This document shows, in pieces, positions 54,737-63,200 of a DNA stretch of 64,000 bases (positions are counted from its first letter, which is position 1; each line of letters opens with the position of its first letter). The stretch covers positions 3,658,001 to 3,722,000 of the forward strand of contig NZ_LT629711.1 of NCBI RefSeq assembly GCF_900104525.1. The letters run 5' to 3'. A program made the translations under genes and the position numbers. The stretch is from Pedococcus dokdonensis (GTDB lineage: Bacteria > Actinomycetota > Actinomycetes > Actinomycetales > Dermatophilaceae). The notes under the pieces are model-generated. The model saw only the letters and a program-made list of their open reading frames with translations, searched no databases and was not told the DNA's origin.

Positions 54737-55719
54737 ACCACCCGTCCGGAACGGAGCACCGAGACGCTCGCGCCGAGCAGCAGCAGGACGGCTGCCGCAG
54801 AGGCGAACCACGAGGTGATCTCGCGCTCCTCGGTCCGCGCCGTCCAGGCGAGGTCGATGCTGCTGTAGACCTTGCTCAGGGCGGTGCTGTCACTGGCCGC
54901 GTAGTAGGCGCCGTCCGTGGTCTCGGCGATCTGCTTCAGGGTGTCCTCGTCGAGCCGGGTGGAGATCTGGAACCCGTCGACCTCGAGCACCGTGCCCTGC
55001 GGGCTGCCCAGTCCGATCGGGTAGATCCGCACGCCCGCGGTGGAGGCGAGCTCGGCCAGGACCAGCGGGTCGGGGTCGGTCGTGTTCTCGCCGTCGGACA
55101 GCAGGACGACCGCAGCGGATCCGTAGTAGCCGAGGTCGTCGCCACCGGCGGTGCCGTCCTCGCCGTTCTCGTCGACGCTGATCGGCTTGCCGGCGATGGC
55201 GCTGATCGACGAGACGATCCCGCGGCCCAACGCGGTACCGCCCTGCGGGGTCAACCGGTCGATGGCGGCGAGTACCTCCGCGCGGTCGTCAGTGGGCTGC
55301 TGGGCGATCACCGCCGAGTCCCCGAACGCCACGACCCCGAGCCGGATCGTGGCCGGCTGCTTGGCCACGAACGCCTTGGCGGCGGCCTTCGCGGCGTCCA
55401 GCCGGGTCGGGGCGAGGTCCTTGGCTGCCATGCTCGTGGAGACGTCGAAGGCCAGGATGACGGTGCCCTCGCGGCGGGGCTCGGCCACCGTGGCAGCCGG
55501 CCTGGCCAACGAGGCCAGCAGCAGCGTCAGCGCGGCGAGCAACAGGATCGGCGCCACGTGCCGCCACCGGTCCGGGCGTCCGGCCGACGCGGCGACCAGA
55601 CCTTCGGCGGCGAGGCGGGCGCGCCCGAGCTCGCGACGCCGCAGCTGGGCGCGGTAGGCGAGGACCAGCACGGGGACGGCGAACAGGGCGAGGAGCAGCC
55701 ACGGCCACTGGAAGGTCAT
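54733..55719 (-). CDS. VWA-domain membrane protein (BatA-like)
   Basis: 328 residues. N-terminal membrane helices (WPWLLLALFAVPVLVLAY; VAPILLLAALTLLLASLA), VWA domain with MIDAS AFDVSTSM and LSDGENTTDPDPLVLAEL, and a C-terminal helix (WFASAAAVLLLLGASVSVL). It is paired with the following VWA gene, and both overlap the DUF58 and VWA neighbours by 4 bases. ATG 55719. These proteins likely form a membrane complex with MoxR that affects protein folding or stress; substrate not known. Confidence 0.9.
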   Translation of the reverse strand: MTFQWPWLLLALFAVPVLVLAYRAQLRRRELGRARLAAEGLVAASAGRPDRWRHVAPILLLAALTLLLASLARPAATVAEPRREGTVILAFDVSTSMAAKDLAPTRLDAAKAAAKAFVAKQPATIRLGVVAFGDSAVIAQQPTDDRAEVLAAIDRLTPQGGTALGRGIVSSISAIAGKPISVDENGEDGTAGGDDLGYYGSAAVVLLSDGENTTDPDPLVLAELASTAGVRIYPIGLGSPQGTVLEVDGFQISTRLDEDTLKQIAETTDGAYYAASDSTALSKVYSSIDLAWTARTEEREITSWFASAAAVLLLLGASVSVLRSGRVV

Positions 55720-56642
55720 CGCCGCCTCCGCCGCCGCAGCTCGGAGATCCGCGCGAGGGCGCGCACCAGGTCGTCGTCCGTGGCCACCGGGTGGATGTCG
55801 GTGCCCGCCCGACGTGCCGCCGCGACCAGGGCGTCCTGCCGTTCGGCCGCCGCGGCCGCCAGCCGCTCACGGAACACCGGGTCGTTGGTGTCGACGAAGA
55901 TCTGCTCGCCCGTCTCGGCGTCCTCGACGTAGACCATGCCCACCGCAGGCAGCTCGGACTCACGGGGGTCGACGACCTGGATCGCCACGACGTCGTGCCG
56001 GCGGGTCAGCAGGGACAGCGGGTGCTCCCAGCCGGGCTGGGTGATGAAGTCGGAGACGATGACGAGCAGCGACCGGCGGCGGGCGAGCCCGAGCGTGGCG
56101 TGCAACATCCTGGACAGGTCGGTCGTGTCCTTCGGCCGAGCTGCGGCCGGGGGCTGCAGCAGGGCCTGGCTGATCCGCAGCACCTGTCTGCGGCCCTGGG
56201 CGGGTGGGATGGTGGCGACGTCACCGTCGAACAGCACGGCCCCGACCGAGTTGCCGCCGCGGGCCAGGATGTGCGCGATCGTCGTCGCGATCTCGGCCAG
56301 CACCAACGACTTCTGGCGGTCGACCGGGCCGAAGCCCATCGAGGCCGAGCGGTCCAGCAGCAGCCAGGCAGTGATCTCCCGGTCCTCGACGTACTCCCGG
56401 ACGTAGGGGGTGTCCATCCGGGCGGTGACGTTCCAGTCGATGTGCCGCAGGTCGTCACCCGGCTCGTACTCGCGCAGGTCGGTGAAGTCGATCCCGGTGC
56501 CCCGGAACAGCGTCCGGTAGTCGCCCTGCAGCCGGCCGTCGAGCCGGCGGACGACACGCCACTCCAACCGCCGGAGCAGGCTCTCGGCGGTCAGGGTCCC
56601 GGGACCGGGTGGTCCGGGGCTCAGCGTGGTCCGGTCGCCCAT
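55716..56642 (-). CDS. DUF58 protein
   Basis: 308 residues. Central DUF58 segment LFRGTGIDFTDLREYEPGDDLRHIDWNVTARMDTPYVREYVEDREI with its invariant DLREYEPGD-x-xRxIDW core, followed by a VWA-like part (LLLDRSASMGFG). Commonly adjacent to moxR and VWA genes and thought to act with them in a chaperone-like complex. ATG 56642 lies 22 bases inside the moxR 3' end; the stop overlaps the next gene by 4 bases. Cytoplasmic by prediction. Function otherwise unknown. Confidence 0.9.
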   Translation of the reverse strand: MGDRTTLSPGPPGPGTLTAESLLRRLEWRVVRRLDGRLQGDYRTLFRGTGIDFTDLREYEPGDDLRHIDWNVTARMDTPYVREYVEDREITAWLLLDRSASMGFGPVDRQKSLVLAEIATTIAHILARGGNSVGAVLFDGDVATIPPAQGRRQVLRISQALLQPPAAARPKDTTDLSRMLHATLGLARRRSLLVIVSDFITQPGWEHPLSLLTRRHDVVAIQVVDPRESELPAVGMVYVEDAETGEQIFVDTNDPVFRERLAAAAAERQDALVAAARRAGTDIHPVATDDDLVRALARISELRRRRRR

Positions 56643-57682
56643 GTGGTCTGCGCGGTGGACTGGCCGGAGCTCGCAGCGCCGGTCTGCTGGCGCCGCTCGC
56701 GAAGCGGGACGTCGGGCATGGTGACGGCTTCGAGGACGGGGCTGAGCAGGTCGTCGGGCCCGATGCCCTCGGCCAGGGCCTCGTAGGACAGCACCAGCCG
56801 GTGCCGCATCACGTCGCGCGCGAGGTCGCGGACGTCCTGGGGGCGGGCGAAGTCGCGCCCCCGGAGGAAGGCCAGCGCCTTGCCTGCGAGGACCAGGTTG
56901 ATCGAGGCCCGCGGGCTCGCGCCGAACGACAGGTACCTGGCGAGATCCGGCAGCCCGACCGACTCCGGCGACCGGGTCGCGCTCGCCAGCCGCACGGCAT
57001 ACTCGATCACCGCGGGGTCGACGTAGACCGCGTCGGTCTGCTTCTGGAACTCGACCAGCTGGCCGGGCTCCAGCACCCGCTGCGCCGCTTCGAAGGTTGT
57101 CGTCATGCGCTCCACGACGACGAACTCCTCTGAGGCAGTGGGGTATCCGATCAGCGTCTTGAGCATGAAGCGGTCGACCTGCGCCTCGGGCAGCGCATAG
57201 GTCCCCTCGGACTCGATCGGGTTCTGGGTGGCCATCACGAGGAACGGGTCGGGCGCCTTGAAGGTCTCGCGACCGATCGTCACCTGCCGCTCCTGCATCA
57301 CCTCCAACAGGGCGCTCTGCACCTTCGCCGGCGCCCGGTTGATCTCGTCCGCGAGGACGAGGTTGGCGAAGACCGGGCCGAGCGAGACCTGGAACTCACC
57401 GTCCTTCTGGTTGTAGATGCGGGTGCCGATGACGTCGGCGGGCACGAGGTCGGGGGTGAACTGGATCCGTTGGAACTCACCGCCGATCGCCTGGGCCAGC
57501 GTCTTGATCGCCATCGTCTTCGCGAGGCCGGGCACGCCCTCGACGAGCAGGTGGCCGCGGGCCAGCAGCGCCACGAGCATGCGCTCCAGGAGCACGTCCT
57601 GGCCGACGATCGTCTTCTTCACCTCGTAGAGCGCCTGCTCCAGGGGGTGCTGCCGACCGAGATCGGGGCGGTGCGGTTCCAT
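56621..57682 (-). CDS. MoxR-family AAA+ ATPase
   Basis: 353 residues. Walker A GVPGLAKTMAIKT, Walker B LADEINRAP, sensor 1 ATQNPIESEGTYALPEAQVDRF and the C-terminal lid (DFARPQDVRDLARDVMRHRL) are the MoxR signatures. These ATPases act as chaperones for metalloenzymes or complexes with VWA proteins. ATG 57682. It sits between the S1C-like protease and the DUF58-VWA-VWA genes, one co-directional operon, suggesting a stress or envelope-assembly module. Confidence 0.94.
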   Translation of the reverse strand: MEPHRPDLGRQHPLEQALYEVKKTIVGQDVLLERMLVALLARGHLLVEGVPGLAKTMAIKTLAQAIGGEFQRIQFTPDLVPADVIGTRIYNQKDGEFQVSLGPVFANLVLADEINRAPAKVQSALLEVMQERQVTIGRETFKAPDPFLVMATQNPIESEGTYALPEAQVDRFMLKTLIGYPTASEEFVVVERMTTTFEAAQRVLEPGQLVEFQKQTDAVYVDPAVIEYAVRLASATRSPESVGLPDLARYLSFGASPRASINLVLAGKALAFLRGRDFARPQDVRDLARDVMRHRLVLSYEALAEGIGPDDLLSPVLEAVTMPDVPLRERRQQTGAASSGQSTAQTTWATGPR

Positions 57683-57723
57683 GCGCTCTCCTCGGGTTCC
57701 GGTGCGGGGGCCGGTGCTGGTGG

Positions 57724-58665
57724 TTACTGGGGTGGGGCGCCGACGACCCCGCCGGCAGTGGCGATGGGCACCGCGAAGCCGATGCCCACGAAGAAGTTCT
57801 GCTCGGACGGGTTGGCCAGTCCGGTGACGATGCCGACCACCTGGCCGGCCTTGTCGAGCAGCGGTCCGCCGGAGTTGCCCGGGTTGACGGCGGCGTCGAA
57901 CTGGATGAGTCCCTTGAGGGTCTGGCTGCTGTCGACCCGGATGGTGCGGTCGAGGGCCGAGACCACGCCGGCCGACAGGGATCCGTTGAGCCCCAACGGG
58001 TGTCCGAGGGCGAAGACGTCGTCGCCGACCTTGGCGCCACCACCCAGGACAGCCGGGACGACGACCTGAGGCAGGCGCTGCGGAGTGAGCACCGCGATGT
58101 CGGTGTCCTCGTCCTGCTCGGCGACCGTCGCGGGTGACTTCGTGCCGTCGGAGAACGCGACCTCGATGCTGCTGGCGCCGTCGACGACGTGCCGCGCGGT
58201 GAGGACCGAGCCCTCGGCGCTGGCGACGACGCCGGCGCCGGTGCCGCGCTGGCCGCCACCGCGCACCGTCGAGATGGTGACGATCGACGGGAGCGCCGCC
58301 TGGTATGCCGTGGTGGCGTCGGTGGGTGCCTTCGCCTCGTCCTGCTGGGCCTTGGCGATGCCGTCCTGCACCGCCTTGTTGACGTCGGTGGCGGTGATCG
58401 GGGGAGTCTCGGGGCCGCGGGTGAGGGCGTAGACGCCGACCGCCAGGACGACAGCCACCACCAGGGTGGCGACGAGCCACCGCCGAGGTGACCGCGTCAG
58501 GCCGCGCAGCCGGTCTGCCCGTCGCCGGCTGCGTGGCTCGCGCGACTCCTCGTCGGCCACCCCCTGGGGCGGATCGACGACAAGGGGCGAGCCGAGCCGG
58601 TCCACCTTTCGGAGCGTACGTCCGATCGTCGTCGGGCGATACGGGAGAGCGCGATTCACGGCCAA
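57724..58665 (-). CDS. Membrane-anchored trypsin-like (S1C) serine protease
   Basis: Up to 313 residues. A cytoplasmic N-terminus rich in Arg is followed by one helix (about 63-84, WLVATLVVAVVLAVGVYAL) and an external chymotrypsin-fold domain. The triad is visible: His in TARHVVDG, Asp in DTDIAVL, Ser in NPGNSGGPL. The HtrA-like core lacks a PDZ domain: it ends GIGFAVPIATAGGVVGAPPQ. Start candidates are TTG 58665, GTG 58659 and a later GTG near residue 21. It probably processes or surveys envelope proteins. First gene of the moxR operon. Confidence 0.85.
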   Translation of the reverse strand: MAVNRALPYRPTTIGRTLRKVDRLGSPLVVDPPQGVADEESREPRSRRRADRLRGLTRSPRRWLVATLVVAVVLAVGVYALTRGPETPPITATDVNKAVQDGIAKAQQDEAKAPTDATTAYQAALPSIVTISTVRGGGQRGTGAGVVASAEGSVLTARHVVDGASSIEVAFSDGTKSPATVAEQDEDTDIAVLTPQRLPQVVVPAVLGGGAKVGDDVFALGHPLGLNGSLSAGVVSALDRTIRVDSSQTLKGLIQFDAAVNPGNSGGPLLDKAGQVVGIVTGLANPSEQNFFVGIGFAVPIATAGGVVGAPPQ

Positions 58666-58713
58666 CTCTCAGGTTCTGCACCGGTCCCGCGGTCGGGTCG
58701 TAGATTGCTGGCC

Positions 58714-59997
58714 ATGGACAACGTCGTCGGCACGGTCGAGGAGCTGCGCGCCCAGCAGCTGGAGCGGATGCGCTGGAGCCTGGCGCACGCCTACGAGCAC
58801 GTGCCGCACTACCGGGCGGCGTTCGACGCCGCCGGCGTGCGTCCCGACGACCTCCACGAGCTGGCCGACCTGGCGCGCTTTCCCTTCACTGCCAAGGCAG
58901 ACCTGCGCGACAACTATCCCTTCGGGATGTTCGCGGTGCCGCGCGAGGAGGTGGTGCGCGTGCACGCGTCGAGCGGCACGACGGGCAAGCCCACCGTGGT
59001 CGGCTACACCCGGGACGACATCGACATGTGGGCCGAGGTGATGGCGCGCTCGATCGCAGCGGCCGGCGGCCGACCGGGCGACCTGCTGCACGTCGTCTAC
59101 GGCTACGGCCTGTTCACCGGCGGCCTCGGCGCGCACTACGGCGCGGAACGGCTCGGCTGCACCGTGGTCCCGGTCAGTGGGGGTATGACGGAGCGCCAGG
59201 TCCAGCTCATCCAGGACTTCCAGCCCCGGATCATCATGGTCACCCCGTCCTACTTCCTCGGGATCCTCGACGAGATGGAGGCGCAGGGGATCGACCCCAG
59301 GTCCACGTCCCTGGAGATCGGCATCTTCGGCGCGGAGCCGTGGACCGAGCAGATGCGCGAGGAGGTGCAGCGGCGCAGCAACATCCGGGCCGTCGACATC
59401 TACGGGCTGTCCGAGGTGATCGGGCCCGGCGTCTCGCAGGAGTCGGGGCAGACGCAGGACGGGCTGCACATCTGGGAGGACCACTTCTACCCCGAGATCG
59501 TCGACCCGGTCACCGGCGAGGTGCTGCCGGACGGCGAGGAGGGTGAGCTCGTCTTCACGTCGCTGACCAAGCAGGCGATGCCGGTGGTCCGCTACCGCAC
59601 CAGGGACCTCACCACCCTGCTCCCGGGGACCGCCTACCCGCAGTTCCGCCGGATGGCGAAGATCACCGGGCGCAGCGACGACATGATGATCGTGCGGGGC
59701 GTCAACGTCTTCCCGTCGCAGATCGAGGAGCACCTGCTCACCGTCGGGGGGCTGACCCCGCACTACCTCTGCGTGCTGACCCGCCCGGGCCGGATGGACG
59801 AGCTGACCGCCCAGGTCGAGGCCGCGGAGGCCGGGTCGACCCCGGACGAGCGGGCGGCGATGGCAGCGGCGCTGCGCAAGCGGGTCAAGGACCGGGTCGG
59901 CGTGTCGATCGCGGTCGAGGTGCTCGATCCGCACGCGCTCGAGCGCTCCCTGGGCAAGGCCAAGCGGATCGCCGATCTGCGCCGCGAAGCCCGCTGA
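58714..59997 (+). CDS. paaK: Phenylacetate-CoA ligase
   Basis: 427 residues; adenylate-forming enzyme making phenylacetyl-CoA. The AMP-binding motif HASSGTTGKPTVVGYT, YGYGLFTGGLGAHYGAERLG, FGAEPWTEQMRE, YGLSEVIGPGV and RSDDMMIVRGVNVFPSQIEE are family signatures, ending with the mobile C-terminal domain and the Lys in SLGKAKRI. ATG 58714 (TTG 58705 is open too). No paaABCDE epoxidase genes adjoin, so it may serve as a stand-alone or aryl-CoA ligase. The assignment to phenylacetate is by similarity of the motifs. Confidence 0.93.
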   Translation: MDNVVGTVEELRAQQLERMRWSLAHAYEHVPHYRAAFDAAGVRPDDLHELADLARFPFTAKADLRDNYPFGMFAVPREEVVRVHASSGTTGKPTVVGYTRDDIDMWAEVMARSIAAAGGRPGDLLHVVYGYGLFTGGLGAHYGAERLGCTVVPVSGGMTERQVQLIQDFQPRIIMVTPSYFLGILDEMEAQGIDPRSTSLEIGIFGAEPWTEQMREEVQRRSNIRAVDIYGLSEVIGPGVSQESGQTQDGLHIWEDHFYPEIVDPVTGEVLPDGEEGELVFTSLTKQAMPVVRYRTRDLTTLLPGTAYPQFRRMAKITGRSDDMMIVRGVNVFPSQIEEHLLTVGGLTPHYLCVLTRPGRMDELTAQVEAAEAGSTPDERAAMAAALRKRVKDRVGVSIAVEVLDPHALERSLGKAKRIADLRREAR

Positions 59998-60232
59998 CCT
60001 GCGCAAACGCTGTCGCCGTTCGACACCGGGCCCCTGTCGGCGATCCGACTTCTTGACCATTCAACCTCTAGTCCCTTTGGCCGAGACTTTACTTACCCTT
60101 TACCTTTTCATGACCTGCGCCTGTCGTTCTATGACATCTTCCTGACCGTTGCAGGGCTGGCCGCAGATCTTCCGGGCTCCTGCACGCCTGACGTGACCCG
60201 CAGGGGGTCGCGCCGAGTCCAGGAGAGAAGTC
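59998..60232 (+). promoter_or_regulatory. Leader of the CshA-like adhesin with shared CTCTAGTCCCTT motif
   Basis: No gene. CTCTAGTCCCTTTGGCC (60066-60082) matches the motif at 8331-8347 upstream of cvnA at 14 of 17 positions. TTGACC lies just before it (60052-60057). AT-rich runs (ACTTTACTTACCCTTTACC) follow. AGGAGAG at 60221-60227 is the ribosome site for the TTG start. A weak TCGCCG/CGGCGA stem near 60015-60045 could end paaK. Confidence 0.5.
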
Positions 60233-63200
60233 TTGCGCGCAGTCTGGGGTCAGGGGACCCGACGAGTACTCGCCTTCGGCGCCACGGTCGTGGTCGCCCT
60301 GTTGGCACCCATCGCGGCCGCCCAGGCCTACGAGGCGCCCACCGGGACCTTCGCCAGTGGCGCGGCAGCGTTCGGCAGCGGGGTGACCCAGACCTGGTCG
60401 GGCAGCGGAGCCACCTCCCGCACCGCGCCGGGAGGCAGCCAGACCCTCAACTACAAGGGCTACGCCTCCACGATCTACTCCCCGGCGATGAGCGCGGGGA
60501 CCCAGGTCCAGCTGATGGAGACGACCCTCGGCGGGTGCCCGGGCAACGGCACCTGCAGCGGACTCGGCACCCTGACCGTGGCGTTCAGCCAGCCCGTGCT
60601 CAACCCGGTGATCCACCTGGGCGGACTGGGGGGCTACGTCGGTTCGGCGGTCTTCCACGACACCTTCACCCTGGTCGGGGGCGGCACCCTGACCAAGGTG
60701 GGCTCGGGCACGAACTTCACGGTCAGTGGCAACACCATCACCGCGACCAACGACAGCACCTCAGTCACGTGCGACGCCGTGTCCGGTCCGGCGAGCGCCC
60801 TGTCCGCCTGCGGGTCCGTGCGCCTCAACGGCCTGGTGAGCAGCGCCACCTTCAACGTCGGCGCGGTCTCGGGTGGCACCTCCGGCACGCTCGGATCCAG
60901 CTCCATCGACGAGTTCTCGGCCGTCGCCACGATCGACAGCGACTTCGGCGACGCCCCCACCTCGATCGACGGCACGACCGACGGCGCGCGCCACGCGGTG
61001 GGTGGCCTCAAGCTCGGGTCTTCCATCACGCCTGACGCGACCACCGGAGTGACCGCCCTCAACCCGACGCAGAGCCCCAACGCAGGGGCCTCGGCCACTG
61101 GTGACGCCGGCGACGACGGCGTCAACCCCGGGACGATCTCGACTCTCTCGAGCACCTACTCGGCGACCGTGGCACTGGCCGGTGCCACGAAGGCGGCGCG
61201 GCTGTGCGGGTGGGTCGACTTCAACAAGAACAACAACTTCCAGACCAACGCCGTCGAGCAGAGCTGCGTCAACGTCGCGGCCGGTCAGACGACCGCCACC
61301 CTGAACTGGTCCGGCCTCAGCGGGCTGACGATCGGCACCACCTATGCGCGGTTCCGGCTCGGCTACACCGACACGCAGATCACGGGCAAGCCGAACGGCC
61401 CCGCCGACTCCGGCGAGGTCGAGGACTACCAGGTCGCGATCATCACCCCGGCCGCGCCGACCGCGAGCTCCGACGCCATCAGCACCCCGCAGAACGTGAA
61501 CAAGACGGTGGACCTGCTCGCCAACGACTCCGCGGTGCTCGGCCTCAACGCGACCACGGTCGTCCTGCGCGACCCGGCTGACAACACCTACAAGAAGACC
61601 GTCACCATCGCGAACCAGGGCACCTGGACCGTCGACGCCACCACTGGCATCGTCACCTTCAACCCGGTCACCGCGTTCGTGGGCAACGCCACCACGCTGG
61701 CCTACCGCGTCGCCGACACGGCGGGCCGCACCACGGCCGCGCAGCTCGCGACCACGGTCACCGCGGTCACGCCGGTCGCCAGCAACGACAGCAAGAGCAC
61801 GGCCTACAACACGGCCACCACCGTCGACGTGCTCGGCAACGACAACCCCGGCAACGCCGCGATCCCGCTCGACAAGGCCACCGTCAAGCTGCTCGACCCG
61901 GCGGACGGCACCTTCAAGACCGCCGTCACGGTCGCGGGCAAGGGGACCTTCACGGTCGACGCGACGACCGGGGCGGTCACCTTCACCCCTGTCGCGGGCT
62001 TCGTCGGCACCGCCGGACCGCTCACCTACCGCGTCGCGGATGCCAACGGCACCACCACGACCGCCACGCTCACCGTGACCGTCGCGCTCCCGGCCGCGCC
62101 GGTGGCCAACCCGGACACCGCCACCACGCCGCAGAACGTCAACGTCGCCCTGAACCCGCTGACCAACGACACCAAGGCAGCCGGAGTCAGCCTGGTGCCG
62201 TCCTCGCTGGTCCTGCGTGACCCGGCCGACAACACCTTCAAGACCACGGTCACGATCGCCGGCCAGGGCACCTACACGGTGAACACCACCAACGGCACCG
62301 TCGACTTCGACCCGGTGGCTGCCTTCACCGGCAACGCCAGCGCGCTGACCTACCGGATCACCGACTCGACCGGCCAGAACGCCACCTCGACGATCGCGGT
62401 CACGGTCACGCCGATCACCCCGACCGCGGTCGACAACTCCGCCGCCGCGACCTTCAACACCGCGGTCACCATCCCGGTGCTCGGCAACGACACCGCAGGC
62501 GCTGCGTCCGCTCCGCTCGACGCCACCAGCGTGAAGCTGCGCGACCCAGCGGACAACACGTACAAGACCGGCGTGACGATCGCCGGCAAGGGCACCTTCA
62601 CGGTCGACACCACCGGTGTCGTCACCTTCACGCCCGTCAACGGATACCAGGGCGTCGTCGGCCCGGTCACCTACCGCGTGCTCGACACCAACGGCACCGC
62701 CGCCACCGCCGCGATCAGCGTCGGCGTCAACGCCCCGGCCCCGCCGGTCGCCGCGGACGACTCCGCCACGACCCTGCAGGGCAAGCCCGTCACCCTGGTG
62801 CTGCTCGGCAACGACTCGCCCGGCCCGACCGGTGCCGCGCTCGTGCCCGGCTCGGTGCAGCTGAAGGACCCGGCCACCGGCACCTGGAAGACCTCCTTCG
62901 CGGTCGCCGGCCAGGGCTTCTGGTCGGTCGACTCCAACGGTGCCGCCGCGTTCACGCCGATCGCGGCCTTCTCCGGCACGGCCACCTCGGTCGACTACCG
63001 CGTCAGCGACGCCAACGGTGCGGTCGCCTCGGCCACCGCACGCGTGACGGTCACCAAGGTCACCCCGACCGCGAAGAACGACTCCGACACCACCGCCTAC
63101 GAGGTGCCGGTCACGGTCGCCCTCCTCGGCAACGACTCCGCGGGCAACGTCGCGGTGCCGCTGGTGCCGGGCTCGGTCCGCCTCCAGGACCCCGCCGACA